Positions 28,206 to 41,000 of a stretch of DNA of 64,000 nt are shown one piece after another. The translations under genes were made by a program, and so were the position numbers. Location: positions 496,001-560,000 of the forward strand of contig JAHGAU010000033.1 in assembly GCA_019925105.1 (NCBI GenBank), in the 5' to 3' direction. Under the pieces are notes generated by a model. The model did not search any database, was not told the origin of the DNA, and saw only the letters and a list, made by a program, of their open reading frames with translations. Source of the stretch: Niebla homalea (Eukaryota; Ascomycota; Lecanoromycetes; Lecanorales; Ramalinaceae). Positions within the stretch are counted from its first letter, which is position 1; the number at the start of each line of letters is the position of its first letter.

Positions 28206-29777
28206 TCCGGCCTCCTAAATTAATCTTAACCTAAGAAAGGGGCCTTACATATCTTACGGCGTTAACATAGGGTGTTACCTTATAGAAGGCCAGGACTATT
28301 TATTAAGCGGTAATAAAGCCGGCTATAATATATATAGCGGTTACTTAACATATTTTTAGAGGTACCCCCGGATATAAAAAAGAGCCTATTTAGTAACTAT
28401 AGAAGGTTTAGAACCGGTACTTAAAAGTAATTAACGGCGCATATAAAATAACTTCCGTCCCAGTATTAAAATCCGAAATCTTTATACCGTTAATTAAATT
28501 ATCCTTTAATTTAAGTAATTATTTAAGCGAGACTTAAAAAGGGTATATACCCGGTTATAACTATAGGGAACGGACGGATCCAATTAAACCTTAGAAGCCT
28601 TAGGTAAAAAAGGGTAAAAGTAAGGTACTTACCCTTTTTACCGAAATAAAGTTGAAGTAGATTAAGAAGGAGGTTAATTTAATTTACGTTTAAAAGGTTA
28701 ATATAAACTGATATAACTTTATAATTAATATAAAAAAGGTGGAAGTTAAAAGGGTTATAAAAGTGAAAAAAAAACGATTATTTTTTAAATTACGTTCTAA
28801 TAAGCTAAACGTTAACGTAAGTATAGGGGATTAATCACTTAAGGCTAACGGTACCCGGCCTTAAATAATAAAGAAATTACCGATAAATACCTCCGCCGTT
28901 ATATAAGTATAAAGAAAAGTAACAATACGCTAATAATTTAACTTTAAACGGGTAAAAACGGGTTAATTTACTTCCTCTTTATTATATATACCGGTAATTA
29001 AACGGACGTTAACTTCCGGTATAAATAAGAAAAATAGGATACGGCTTATATATTTAATTTATATTTATTATTTACGGAGCTTAAAATAAGATTAATTAAA
29101 AAGGCCACGATAAGTAAGTACCGTAAAATATTTATATAAAATAAAATATCCGGGCGGTTATAAAATAAATTGAATTTATAAATTTATTGCTTTAATTTAA
29201 CCTTATTAATAAAATAAACAAAGTTATTAAAAACCTTATAAAAAAAGGCCCGTTATTAATTAATAAGGAAAAGGAAAAATAAGTATTAATTATAACAATT
29301 ATATAAACCGGAGAGTATATTTTATAGCTAAAAAGATATAATAATAAACGCTTATTAAAAGTCCTCATCAAAGACGGCCATAATAATAAGGTAAAAAGAT
29401 AAATACGATTAAGATAATAATAACGTATATACCGGTAAGGGTATTTAAAGGTATTACTTAATATATTAATATAAAACGGATTTATAAAGAGATAAAAAGT
29501 AATAGGTTTAAGGGTAACCCTTAAGAGGACTTAATTATAATATTATAGGTTTTCTTGGAAAAAGTATATAAATAAATAATTGTTTTTTAAATAACCGTAA
29601 ATGTTTTTTATCCTTTAAAATAAGAATAAAAGCTAAGTAAATACCGGTTTTTATTCTTTATATTATAGATATCAGATTTTTACGGCTATTAATAAGGCTT
29701 AATAACCGACTATTAAGGAACGCCAGAATTAACTTAGCTAGATCCGTAATATAAATCAATCAATTAATCAATCAATA
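28206..29777 (+). mobile_element. LINE 3' region within N
   Basis: Aligns with about 39660-41203 of copy J: the segment after the reverse transcriptase through the 3' untranslated end and the TCAA-type tail at 29752-29777. It is less AT-converted at its start (28200-28300), with readable residues such as GLTYL matching J. It belongs to the subfamily of C/E rather than that of J. Confidence 0.78.
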
Positions 29778-30360
29778 TTATTAAGTCTTTTAAAAGGTAA
29801 AATCTTGAAGATTAATTTAAGTTTTTTACGTTATTCCTTATTATACTTTATTAGCTTCTAAATGTTATAAAAAAAGACAATTAAACCGTATATTATTAAA
29901 TGAAAATATATTTATTTAATTTTCTTAATAACTTTTTCTTTTTCCTTTTAAGCCTCTTTTAATTACGTTAACGTTTTTTGGTTTTTATACTTAATAAATT
30001 ATTTAATTAACTTTTTTACTTTTATAATTATTATTATATATTTTTTATTTTAATAAATCTTAACTCTCTAAGATAAGTTTGTTATCGGGATTATTACGTT
30101 AATTACCTCATTTAATACCCTTATTACCCGTTCTATAAGTAGGTTAATTTATTCCTTATTTTTAAGTTAGGGAAGCCCTATTAATTAAGATATTATTTTC
30201 TCCGTTTTTATATATACTTTAACTTCCTTATTTATTTTTTATACCTTTTTTATTAATAATAATAACATTACGTTAACCGATTAATTTAAGGTCGTTTATA
30301 TCGGTATATAATTTAAGTTATATTTTAGGTGTTTTTAAGGTTTATATATTATTATCGTAT
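29778..30360 (-). mobile_element. LINE copy F, second segment
   Basis: Copy F resumes after N and continues through ORF2 to insertion L. The host sequence on both sides of L joins cleanly after removal of one copy of ATTATTATCGTAT (30348-30360 and 31162-31174). Confidence 0.8.
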
Positions 30361-31161
30361 CCAACTCAGGACGGGCAAAAACGGTCTGGCTCACTTCCTC
30401 TTCACTATATACGCCGGTGGCCGGACGGACGTTAGCTGTAAGTATAAGTGGAGGAAGTAAAACGCTGCTTACGTACTTATCTCCTGCCCGTTATTTAAGG
30501 AGCTTAGGTCGGGACTAGTTAGAAAAGTAAAAACCAATGACTACCGCTAAATAATTACTACCAAAAGGGGTATTAAGGCGGCCGTTAAGTTTATGATAAT
30601 TACAGGCCTATTACTACAGTTTAATCTAGCCAGGGAGATAAAGGAAATAATTGAAAACTTAACCGAGAAACCTCATTGCCGACCCGGAGGCAAAAAGTAA
30701 GGACGAAAAGACTGTACTTAATAAAGGTTTCGGGCCGTAAATACCGGGGTAATATAAGAAACGTCGCTATATCGATTAACGGAGTCGTACGAATAAAAGG
30801 ATAATAGTATATATATCGGTATAAATATTTAAAAATATAATCGGAAATCTTAATATAGGACGGACTAGTAAAATAGTAAAAAAGCAATAAGTTTAAAGGT
30901 AACCCTTATAAGGATTCGGTCTTAGTATTATAGGTTTTCTTGGAAAAGGCGTACGAATAAATTATTACTCTTTAAACGGCTATAAATGCTTTTAACCTTT
31001 AAGGCAAGAGTAAAGGTTGGGTAAACACCGGTTTTTATTCCTAACGTTATAGATGTTAGGTTTTTTGCGGTTATTAGCAAGGCTAAATAGCTGATTATTA
31101 GGGAACGCCGGAATTAACTTAGCTAGATCCGTAGTATACATCGATCAATCAATTAATCAAT
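30361..31161 (+). mobile_element. LINE L: 5'-truncated, 801 bp
   Basis: Plus-strand LINE 3' region starting at a point equivalent to about 40370 of J and ending in the ATCAATCAATTAATCA tail. The 13-bp duplication ATTATTATCGTAT on each side shows target-primed insertion into copy F. The first 130 bp or so retain GC-rich sequence (for example CGCCGGTGGCCGGACGG at 30411-30427) while the middle is AT-converted. The ORF at 30621-30887 on the opposite strand is a shadow of the decayed sequence. Confidence 0.88.
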
Positions 31162-31697
31162 ATTATTATCGTATTAATAATTCCTTTTAAATTGAACGTT
31201 AAATCGATCGTTATTTTAAACTTATAATTAATTTACGTTCTAAGTCCTTATAATATTAATAATAATAAAATAAATTGAATAATAATCGTTAATAGTTCCT
31301 TTAACTTAACATAATTAATTATAAGTCCTTTTTCGTTTTATATAATATAATAAAGGTTAAAGTCTTTTAATAAAAAATGCTTATTAAATATAAATAAAAT
31401 ATCCTTAAATAACGGTATTATAAAGGGCTTTATTCTATTAATTAAGGGCAGATTATCTACGTTATAAATAGTTAGATTATCCCTCCTATCCTTTTCCTAT
31501 ATAACTTAAAGCGTACTTAAATTCTTATTATAACAAGTAATATTTTAAGTATTTACGTCTAATTTCTTATTTATCAAGAAGTACGTCCGGGTTATTTTGT
31601 CCCCCTTGAACCTTAGGTAAAACCCCTTTTTTAAGTTAATAAAAAAGTACGTAAATTAATTATATAATAGTTCTTATATCGCTGTAATATTAATATC
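31162..31697 (-). mobile_element. LINE copy F, third segment
   Basis: Decayed ORF2 of copy F between insertion L and the short insertion at 31698. It aligns without a break to copies A and D. Confidence 0.78.
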
Positions 31698-31843
31698 GTG
31701 TTATGTGCAGCATGGATGCATGGGAGCATTGATAGGTATAGGACACCCTTTTTACGTAGAGGACAGGCATCCTTATGATGCTCCCACCCTTCAGGTAGAA
31801 TCATCATTCATACATTATCACACTTTTTGGTCCATACACCAAC
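31698..31843. mobile_element. Short unmutated insertion, possible solo LTR
   Basis: About 146 bp of normal-composition DNA embedded in heavily RIP-mutated LINE F. ATATC flanks it at 31693-31697 and 31844-31848. Shifting the ends by one base gives TGTTATG...CCAACA, a TG...CA terminus like a solo LTR, but then the flanks TATCG and TATCC differ by one base. An inverted pair TGGGAGCAT/ATGCTCCCA (31721-31729 and 31778-31786) could form a hairpin. A solo LTR or a MITE are both possible; I recognise neither family. Confidence 0.65.
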
Positions 31844-31848
31844 ATATC

Positions 31849-32360
31849 CTTTACTTTTTTAAACTTAAATATCAGTAATATTACCCTAATTATTTTATTT
31901 TATACGTTATATTATATTACTCTTAAAAACGTTAATATACTATATATTAATTTCCGTTGAAACTTTCCCGTTAACGTTTATTTAAGCTATTAGTTTTTTA
32001 TTAAAGTTAAATATTATTTACCCCGGCTTTTTTATAATTATTATTATTGTTTTAAGGCGATTAAACTTAAAATTTGATATTATAATAAGTTTTTTTTCTA
32101 CTCACCGTTATTATTTTTTACCCCTTTTTATTTAATTAAATTTATTTGCGTTTAAGGACTACCTTTAATTATTTTACCGGCTTAAATTTATATAAATTAT
32201 AACGTTGATTTTTGGCCGTTATCCTAATTTCTTTATATTTAGTTTCTTTAATTTATATTAAGTATTATAAATCTTACGCCGAGTAACCGTTTTTCTCATA
32301 TATTATATATTTAAATATATCCTTTATTAGGCCCTTCGTTATTAAACTTATATACTTATA
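31849..32360 (-). mobile_element. LINE copy F, fourth segment
   Basis: Copy F between the short insertion and the Ty3/gypsy element, which entered with TTATA duplicated at 32356-32360 and 52796-52800. The LINE alignment resumes at 52796. Confidence 0.78.
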
Positions 32361-32719
32361 TGTTAGCAGCTAGCGCCATCTCTGCGCCGGCGCCACAGTG
32401 GTGCGCCATACTGCTGCGCCAAGGTAGGCCGTTAGGCCTTGGTAAAGGGCCTTGGTAAAGGGCCTTGGCAAAGGGCCTTGGCAACGGCCTTAATATACGT
32501 CATTTATAAGCCGTAGCTTAACAGGCGTAAAGTAAGGTAATTATTACCTTTACCTTAAGTAAAAATTATACCCTAATTCTTTCTAAGTTCCTTAAGAATT
32601 AGTTTTATTATTAATCTACTTATTAAAGTGGTACTTAAGTATCCAGACCGTAACGTTACGTCTTTTATATTTATTTTTATTAGTCCCGCCGGCGTATTAT
32701 TAACGGAGTTAATTTAATA
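32361..32719 (+). repeat. Ty3/gypsy left LTR
   Basis: 359 bp, aligned end to end with 52437-52795. Its outer 125 bp or so are unmutated and GC-rich, whereas its inner end is strongly AT-converted; the right LTR shows the mirror image. It contains four tandem 13-bp units GCCTTGGYAAAGG at 32436-32487, the last with a C for the final A. Confidence 0.93.
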
Positions 32720-33049
32720 TTTTAATTTTTCTTCTTTATTAAGGAGAAGGCCCGACGTTATTATTGCAATAAATACTTAATTAACTTAATAAACCTTAAA
32801 ATAAAAAGGCGATATTCACTTTTTAATTAAAAACTCTTTTATTATAGCTAAATAGATCGTAATAATAAAGTACCGCCGTAATATTACGGCTTAATAAGCT
32901 TAACTTCTAGAACTATAGTTTAAAGTTAATTAACTTAAAGTTAAAAACCGTATTTATTAAAAGTATATATTTAATTACGTTAACGCGTAATATAAAGGTT
33001 TATACTCCGGGACTCTCCCTTGCGTTAACCCTGCTATAAACCTTTATGC

Positions 33050-33850
33050 CGACGGCGTACCGTTAACGGCCTTTATTTTACCCCATAAGGACAAGTTTTT
33101 TCATCTAGAAAAACTTAAACCTTATTAAAATAAGTTTAAGGGTAAATATCAGACGTAATTTAATAACTTAAAAAGATAATTTATACTTTATCCTAAGTAC
33201 TTCTTTATTAAGAGAAAAAAGGTAATTTTTTATTTAAGGTTTATCTTATATAAAATCTTTAACTTATTAAATAAGGAAATTAATAAAATAAGTTATTAAA
33301 AGCTTAAGGATAAACTTTTAAACTTAATAATTAATCTAGAAAACCGTTAACTTTCTTATTATAAATAATTTAAGGATATTAAGTAACGCTTTAATTAAAA
33401 AATAACGTAATTCCGTAATACTTTAAAGATTATAAAAGAAAACTTATTATTATTATTAAATGAATTTTATATTTATATATTTTTTATAAAGCTTTTACCG
33501 GAACTTAAGATTAAAATCCTTATAATTAATAAGGTATTAAAAACCCGGGACGATATTATAACGGTAACGATTATATAAAAGAATAACCTAAAGTGCATTA
33601 TTAATGGTAATTAAAAAGTTAATAAGGGTAAATCTTTTAAAAATAGGGTATTTAAACTTAATTCTAACGGCTTAAAGCCGGTATATATTTTTATTAAAAT
33701 TGATTTTTACGGTTAAAAGTATAAAGCTATACTTAAAAACTTTAATACCGCCCTTAAAGTAAATAAGAACGTTAAGTATTATATATGTTACGGAAAAAAT
33801 TATTATATATCTAATTACTTTATTATCTTATAAAATAAGGTTTTGATAAT
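33050..33850 (+). pseudogene. gag: Ty3/gypsy gag remnant with zinc knuckle
   Basis: Decayed capsid-like region beginning around DKFFHLEKLK (33090-33120). It ends with a CCHC knuckle at 33777-33818, where the spacing C-x2-C-x4-H-x4-C is kept. Cys 1, His and the last Cys now read Tyr (TGT to TAT or CAT to TAT type changes), and only the second Cys survives. Stops are frequent throughout. Boundaries are approximate. Gag would have formed the cytoplasmic particle that packages element RNA. Confidence 0.72.
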
Positions 33851-34021
33851 AAGCGTAAAATCCTATAAAAAGGATAATATATTAAAAAACGATAAAGCTT
33901 TAATAGTGCGTTAAAGTTGGAGTTAATAAAGAAATAATTAAAGGTATCTTTATCTTTTTTTATTAAGGGTTAAATAAATTTTTAAGATAATTCTTAATTA
34001 TTAAATATATTAATTAATATT

Positions 34022-35043
34022 GATTGATTGATTGATTTATACTACGGATCTAACTAAGCTAATTCCGGCGTTCCCTAATACTCGGCCATTTAACTTTACT
34101 GGTAACTGCAAAAAACCCGATATCCATAACGTTAGGAATAAAAACCGGTATTTACCCAGCCTTTATTTACGTCTTAAGGGCTAAAAGTATCTATAGTTAT
34201 TTAAAGAATAAGAATTTATTTATATACTTTTTTAAGAAAACTTATAATATTATAACTGAATCTATTTAAGGGTTATTTTTAAATTTATTGCTTTTCCGTT
34301 ATTTTACGGGTTTATTTAATATTAAAATTTCAGAATTCTAATTATATTATTAAATATCCTTATTAATACGTATATTATTATTACCTTATTTATACGATTT
34401 TACCGACCGATATAATATCGTTTTCTATACCGCCTTAATATTTATAGCCTTTTTAACCCCCTATTAAGTATAGTTTTCCCGCCGCTGCTTTTTACCTTTA
34501 AGTTAACGGCGAGGTTTCTTAATTAAATCCTTAATTACTTCCTTTATTTCCTTGGTTAAGTTGAATTATAATAATAAGTTTATAGTTATTATAAATTTAA
34601 CGGCCGCTTTAATACCCTTTTTATTAATAAGTATTTAACGATAATCGTTAATTTCTACCTTTTTAATTAATCCCGGTTTAAGCTCCTTAAATAATAAATA
34701 GAAGATTAATACATATATAGCGTTTTATTTTTACTATTTATATTCGTAATTAACGTTAATCCGGCTATTAATATATACAATAAAAAGGAAGTAAGCTAAG
34801 CCGTTTTTATTTATCCGGAATTAAATTATTAACGTATTATCGCTTTTCCTTATAATCCCGTAACGCCAAAGATGCTTATTAATAACCTCGTCGCTATCCA
34901 GCGCCGGGTACCGTCGCCCTTAAGGGATTAATTCTTTATATCTGCGTTAACGCTTTGTTTATTTCCCTATGGTCTATAGGGTGATCGCCGCTGACTTCGC
35001 CCTCGCGGCCTTCTTCTCCTCCGCCGCTCTCGCTTCAGGTGAG
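34022..35043 (-). mobile_element. LINE H: 5'-truncated, nested in Ty3/gypsy
   Basis: 1022-bp minus-strand LINE 3' end. The TTGA tail is at 34022-34038, and a 14-bp duplication TATTAATTAATATT lies at 34008-34021 and 35044-35057. Its truncated 5' edge (about 34975-35043) is nearly unmutated and GC-rich (for example CTTCTCCTCCGCCGCTCTCG at 35013-35032), grading into AT-converted sequence toward the tail. It is of the C/E subfamily. Confidence 0.88.
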
Positions 35044-35057
35044 TATTAATTAATATT

Positions 35058-35374
35058 AAAGCTTAAATAAATTTAATTTTATAAGTATATACGGTTTAAT
35101 AAGACTTATAGTTAACTTCCGCCGTTTTACCGTAAACGGCTTTTCTTAATAATAAGTAAATCTTTTATTATAATACTTATTAATTATAATATTATTTAAT
35201 TAATAATTAAAAGCAATAGAAGCAATATAAAATATTTTTCTACGTTATTAATTAAGAAGGTTTAAACGTGATTTTTAATTTATTAATTTTATATACCTTA
35301 TAAATAATAATTAATTTGGCGGCGGATAAATAATACTTTAAGGTTAATTCTTATAAGTTATAGATTAATAACGT
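35058..35374 (+). other. Ty3/gypsy internal DNA between LINEs H and J
   Basis: Own sequence of the Ty3/gypsy element, between gag and pol, very AT-rich. The position suggests a protease region, but I could not see an active-site motif. It ends in AGATTAATAACGT (35362-35374), the left target duplication of LINE J. Confidence 0.55.
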
Positions 35375-35396
35375 GATAATTAAGAATAGGGAGAGA

Positions 35397-37070
35397 ATGG
35401 CGACAAACAAAGGGACCTTAAAGGTTTAAAACGATACGTATACGTATAGCTCTAGTAATAATAAGGGAAATATATTAAGTACGATAAGTAAAAGTAACGT
35501 AATAATTAAAAATAAAATAATAAACGGGTAAATAACTTATATTAATAGAAACGGCAATAACGCATACGGGTAATATAATAATAATAAGCTGGATAATATT
35601 TAAAACAAATAAAGGAATTAAGGTTAATAAAATATATATATTAAAACGCGTAAAATGCGTAATAATAATACGGAGGTAATAAGTAAATAAGGGGGTAAAA
35701 AGGCCGGTACGGTATTCATAATAAAAAGTATAAATGGAAGGAAAAGGCGGGAAGACCGCAGTAAAAGTATTATTAAGGATATATAAAAAAGAAATAAAGT
35801 TAATAAGGAGGATAAGATTTTAAAGGATTAAAAATAAAAAACAGAGATAATATGTCGCTTAATAAATAAGGGCGAAAGGGCAATAAAGGAAATAATAAAG
35901 GCCTTAAAAGGATTCCTTATAATAAAGTAAAAGGATATTACATTAAAAACTTAACCGATATTATAAATTAAATTAAAAAGTATAAGGGATTTTTATATAA
36001 AAATAGGGGTAAAATTGGGGGAAGCGGAGCATTTACGGGGCTTTTAAGGGGCGGAAGCAAGTGCGTTAATAAAAGGTAAAAACGGTAGCTTAAGGTTAAG
36101 GGTACGAGGCAAAAGTATAAAAGCAATAGCCCCTTAAGCGAAAAAGAGCTGGGCGACGAGGGTAATAAAGGGGGTACCCGCAGTAGAGAATAAAAGGGTA
36201 ATAAAAGAGAAAATAACTATATCGAAAAAAACGAGGACAGTAACGGTCCGCTTATTTAATAATAAGGAGAAAAACGTAATTATAGAAGTAAATCCATTAT
36301 AATTAATAAAGGCTTTTAAAGTAACAATAAAACTATTAATAGAATAAATTATTGCAATATATAAACTATAAAATAAAGATATCTTCCTTAATATAATATT
36401 ATTAAAAACGAAAAAAAGCTTAAAGAAATTTAAAGCTTAAATTAATAAAAGAAAGTATAAGTTAATTAAAATTTTAAGGTAATTATTTACTATTATAATA
36501 AATAAAATATACTTATTACGTTTTATAAAAACCGAAAAAAAGGCTATATTAAAAAAATATAAAAGAAGAGAATATAATTCTTTACTTAAAGTTTAAGATT
36601 ATTAATTATAAACTTCTTTTAATAATAAGGAAATTTAATTCTTTAAGATATATAAAAAGGTATTTTACCGTTATATTAAGCGTAACGTTAATAAAGATAT
36701 ATAATAATATCTTAAATAAAAAGATTATTAAAAAGGGATCTTTTAAAATAACTTAACTATAAAATAAAATAACGGATATTTATTAATATTTTAAATATTA
36801 AGGTTATAAATATATTATTATAAAGTATTTTAATATTATAAAATATATAGTTTATATTAAGAATTATAATATTTATAAATATATAGAATTAATAATTAAA
36901 AAGCTTATAAAAAGCGTATTTAAATACATTATATATAATAAAAAAAGATATTTAATATAAGATTTTAAATATATAATAAGAGCCAGGGAAACCAAACGTA
37001 AAAAGACTTAAATAGCCGTGAAAATCTAACGGTATAATACGTATAGAATTAATTTAACGGGTTAATTAAA
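35397..37070 (+). pseudogene. LINE J ORF1 remnant (nucleic-acid-binding protein)
   Basis: Starts ATGGCGACAAAC, reading MATNKGT, a start shared by all LINE copies here. Near its end are two CCHC-type knuckles. The first has its leading Cys positions at 36865 and 36874, both now Tyr. The second is at 36925-36972 with all three Cys and the His converted to Tyr, followed by the readable segment RARETKRKK. Tad-clade LINEs carry such an ORF1, thought to bind element RNA. The end is approximate. Many in-frame stops come from CAA/TGG to TAA/TAG changes. Confidence 0.7.
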
Positions 37071-37149
37071 AGTAACTTTAAAACGTAGACTTAATTAATT
37101 AAATAATAAAAGGTAAATAATAATAACGGATAAAGTAAAAAAGAGAAAA

Positions 37150-40100
37150 CTTTTTATAATCCCGACCTTAAAGGCCGGCCGTTTTATATCTTTAATAATA
37201 ATTAGGAAGGTATTAAGTTAGAAAATATTTAACTTTAATAAGAAATCTATAACTTAAATAAATATAAATAAAAAAGCCTTTATAAAGGTTAATATATAAT
37301 ATATTAACGCTTTTAAGAATAATATAATATAACGTCCGTAACGAGGGAATGAAAGTAATAATATTAATATTTAAATTTAAAAAAGTTAAAAACGTTAATA
37401 TTATAATAATATAAGAATTATTATATAGCTTATATATATATTTATTTATTAACTTAAAAAAAAGGTTCTATTTAACCTTTAAAAGGGATAAAATAATTAA
37501 AATATACTTTTTTATAAATAAGCGGTTTAATATAAATAATTAAGATATTACTTATTATAATAAAAACCTTTATATATTCCGTATTATAAAAGAAGAGGAC
37601 TTAAAGGGCGATTTTAATATTTATAACGTATATAACCCGCTACCGGCTAATAAGGAAAAATCGTTTATAATATTATTATTTAAAGAAATCTTAATTACTT
37701 TAAGTAAATATATATTACTTAAAGACTTTAATTTATATTATTATATATAAAACAAAGAAAAACTTATAATAAATTATATTAAATTGGACGATTTATTAAT
37801 AATTATTGGTTAAGTTAACCTTTTATTATTAATATTATAAGGGATTATTACGTAAGAAAGTTATAAGTTTAAAATAATAATTAATTTAGTTTTTAATACG
37901 GAAGGGGTTATTAACGCGGTTATAATATATAGGCTATAAAAGGATTTAAAATATAACTTAAATTATATATTAATACAGATAACTTTAAATTAGACCGTTA
38001 ATATAACCTTATTATTATTAATAAAAAAGGCGTAAAAAACGGTTAAAATAATAAAAATTTATAAGAAAACGGAGGAAATAATAATATAATTTATAAACCT
38101 CCCTTAATTAAATAATAAAGACCGGATCGATTTCTTTATAAACTAAATAATAAAGGTATTAAATAAAATAATCAATAAAATAATCATAATAATAAAGCTT
38201 TCTTAAAAAGTTAAAATTTATTAAAATAAAAAATATACGACCGTAAACGTAAAGGCGAAAAGGTTAACAAAATAGGCTTTTAAGTATAAAAATTAGGAGA
38301 TACTTAATTAATTAAGGGTTACCCAAGAAAAGAAGGAGAAAACCATTAAGAAAACTAAGTAAATATACTTTCAGTTTACGGTATATAACTTAACGGTCTT
38401 ATTTTATAATATTTAAAAGTTAACGAAGTATAATAAAGAATAAAATAAGAAATTAAAACTTATCCTTAAATTCCCGCCCCTTAAGAAACCCGATAATATA
38501 TTAATTAATATCTTTAATGGTAAAATTAAAACCCTTAAAAAAGCATTTTTCCCCTTTTTATTAAAAATTAATTTAAACGATATTAATGATATTATATACT
38601 TTAACCTTATATTAATAAATAAAATAATAATATAAAATATAATAATTAAAGCAATTAATAAATTAAAGAAAAATAAAGCCCCGGGATTAAATAAAATCCT
38701 TAATAGATTCCTATTAATAATAATATTGCCGTTTAAAAGGGTTTTTACTTACCTCTTTTAAGTATATTTCAACGTTGGTTATTATTTATATAAGTTTAAG
38801 GAAATAAAAACGATTATTTTTAAGAAGTTTATTAAGCCGGATTATTTTAAAATAAAGTTTTATAAACTTATTATATTCTTTTATACGTTAAAAAAAACCT
38901 TAAAAATAATAATAATAAAGATCCTTAATAATTATATAAAAAATTATAGACTTCTCCTTAATTAATAAATAAAAATAAAAAGAGGTTAATTAATAAAAAT
39001 AACCCTTAAAGGATTAATCGATAGTATATATATAATATAAAATTACGGGAAGAAGTATATTATAAATTTTTTTTCTTTTAATATTATAAGTATTTTTAAT
39101 AAAATAAATTATTAAAAGTTATTATATAATTTAAGGAAAAAAAGGATACTATTTTTCTTAATTAAATAAATAAAGAGTTTCTTAAGCAATTAAATTATAT
39201 TAATTAATTTAAGATAAAAAATAAGCCCGATAAAGCTTATTATAACGGGGATTCTTTAAGGATTATTTATTTCTTTTATATTATTTTTATTCTTTAACGG
39301 TTTATTAATTAAAAAGTTTATTAAATTAAAATAAAAGATTTAAGTTAAAAACTTTATTAATAACGTTTACCTTTTAACCTATAATACCTTTATATGTATA
39401 AATTATTTAGAATTAAAATAAGCTTATAAAGTTTATCTTTAATAAGTAAAAACCTATAAGGCTTAATTTACGCCATATAAATATAAGTTTATTTATATAA
39501 TTAAAAGCTTAAAGTTATACAATATAATAATTATAATGGACTTAAGTAAAATTACGGTAAAGTCGGATATTAATATTAGAGTCCTTAATCTTTGAGTAAA
39601 TAAAAAACTTAATTAAAAAGATTATATAAAAAAAATTTAAAAGAAAATAACTTTATAGGAAAAAGGTTTTACTTATCTCGTTATATCGATATAAAAAGTT
39701 ATATTACAAAAGGCCTAAATTATCTATTAGGCCGTAATAAAGCTAATTATAATATACGTTATAGCCATTTAATATATATTTAAAAATACTTTAAGATATA
39801 AGAAAAAACTTATTTAAATATTATAAAAAGTCTAAAACCGGTATTTAAGAATAATTAATAATACTTATAAAGTAACTTTTATCCTAATATTAAAATTTAA
39901 GGTTTTTATACCGTTAATTAAAATCTTATTAAATTAAATAATCGCTTAAATAAAATTAAAGAAATATATATACTTAATTACGATAATAGGAAACGGGCGG
40001 ATCCATTAAAATCTTAATAAGCCTTAAGTTAAAATAAATAAATTAAAGATACTTATCCTTTTTTTTATTAAAATAAAATAAGAATAAACTAAGAAAAAAA

Positions 40101-41000
40101 TTGATTTTACCGGTATCTTAAAAATTAATTTAAACGTATGCGAACTCCCGTTAAACGTAAAAAGCCCGAAATTAAAAGGATTTAAAAAGTAAAAACTATA
40201 ATAATCGCCTTATAAACTATAATAAAGTAGATTAAACGTTAACGGAGGTATAAATACTTTATATTTTAAGATTATTATTACTTAATTCTTAATAATAAAA
40301 GGATTATTAATAAGTATCTCCGCCGTTATAATATTATAAAAAAGGATAATAATATATTAATAATTTAACTTTAAATAAATAAAAACGGTTTAACTTACTT
40401 CCTATTTACTATATATACCGGAAATTGAATAAACGCCGGATATAAATATAAATAAAGAAAGTAAAACGCTATATACGTTTTTAATTTTTATCCTTTATTT
40501 ACGGAAATTAAATTAAGATTTATTATAAAAATTAATATTTATAATTACCGTTAAATATTATTTATAAAGTAAAATATCCGGGTAATTATTAAGTTTATAA
40601 TATTTACCGGATTATTATTATAATTTAACTTTACTATAAAGATAAACGAGGTTATTAAAAACCTTATAGAAAAGGCTTATTATTAATTAAAGAAGAAAAA
40701 GAGAAGTAAAAACCGGTTATATTAATTATATAAATCGGAAAGTATCTTTTATAGCCGTAAAAATATAATAATAAACGCTTATTAAAAGTTTTTAAAAAAG
40801 TTAACGGCGATAATAATATAAGAAAAATATATATTAAGCGTATAACTATTAATAAAAATATTTAAAGACGTTACGTAAAGTTAAAGTAATATAAATATAT
40901 AAAAGAACGGAAGAATAACGAGCTTAAGGGCAGTTTTTATAAAAATACAATTATAATACTATAAATTTTCTTAAGGAAGTTAAAATATAAAAAGTATATA
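37150..41000 (+). pseudogene. LINE J ORF2 remnant (endonuclease-reverse transcriptase)
   Basis: Decayed polyprotein. An APE-type endonuclease signature (KDFNLYYY, from GDFNLHH-like) is at about 37718-37741. Reverse transcriptase motifs are INKLKKNKAPG near 38655-38690, GIL-GLFISFILFLFFN at 39247-39298 (matching the G(I/V)PQGSP...ILF motif) and FINNVYLLTYNT at 39353-39388. In the last, the catalytic Asp pair (FxDD) has become Asn-Asn by two G-to-A changes at 39359-39364. A region after the reverse transcriptase continues to about 41000; an RNase H domain could lie there, but I could not confirm it. Confidence 0.8.

Larger units (their letters stand above)
26686..29777 (+). mobile_element. Insertion N: chimeric unit ending as a LINE
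   Basis: A 3092-bp unit flanked by a 10-bp target duplication (TTATTAAGTC). Its right end, from about 28206, is a plus-strand LINE 3' region with the usual tail. Its left half is not LINE sequence that I can recognise: an 18-bp minisatellite followed by about 1.4 kb of different DNA. One duplication spans the whole, so it probably inserted as a single chimeric retrotransposition product. A LINE landing next to an older insert cannot be excluded. Confidence 0.65.
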
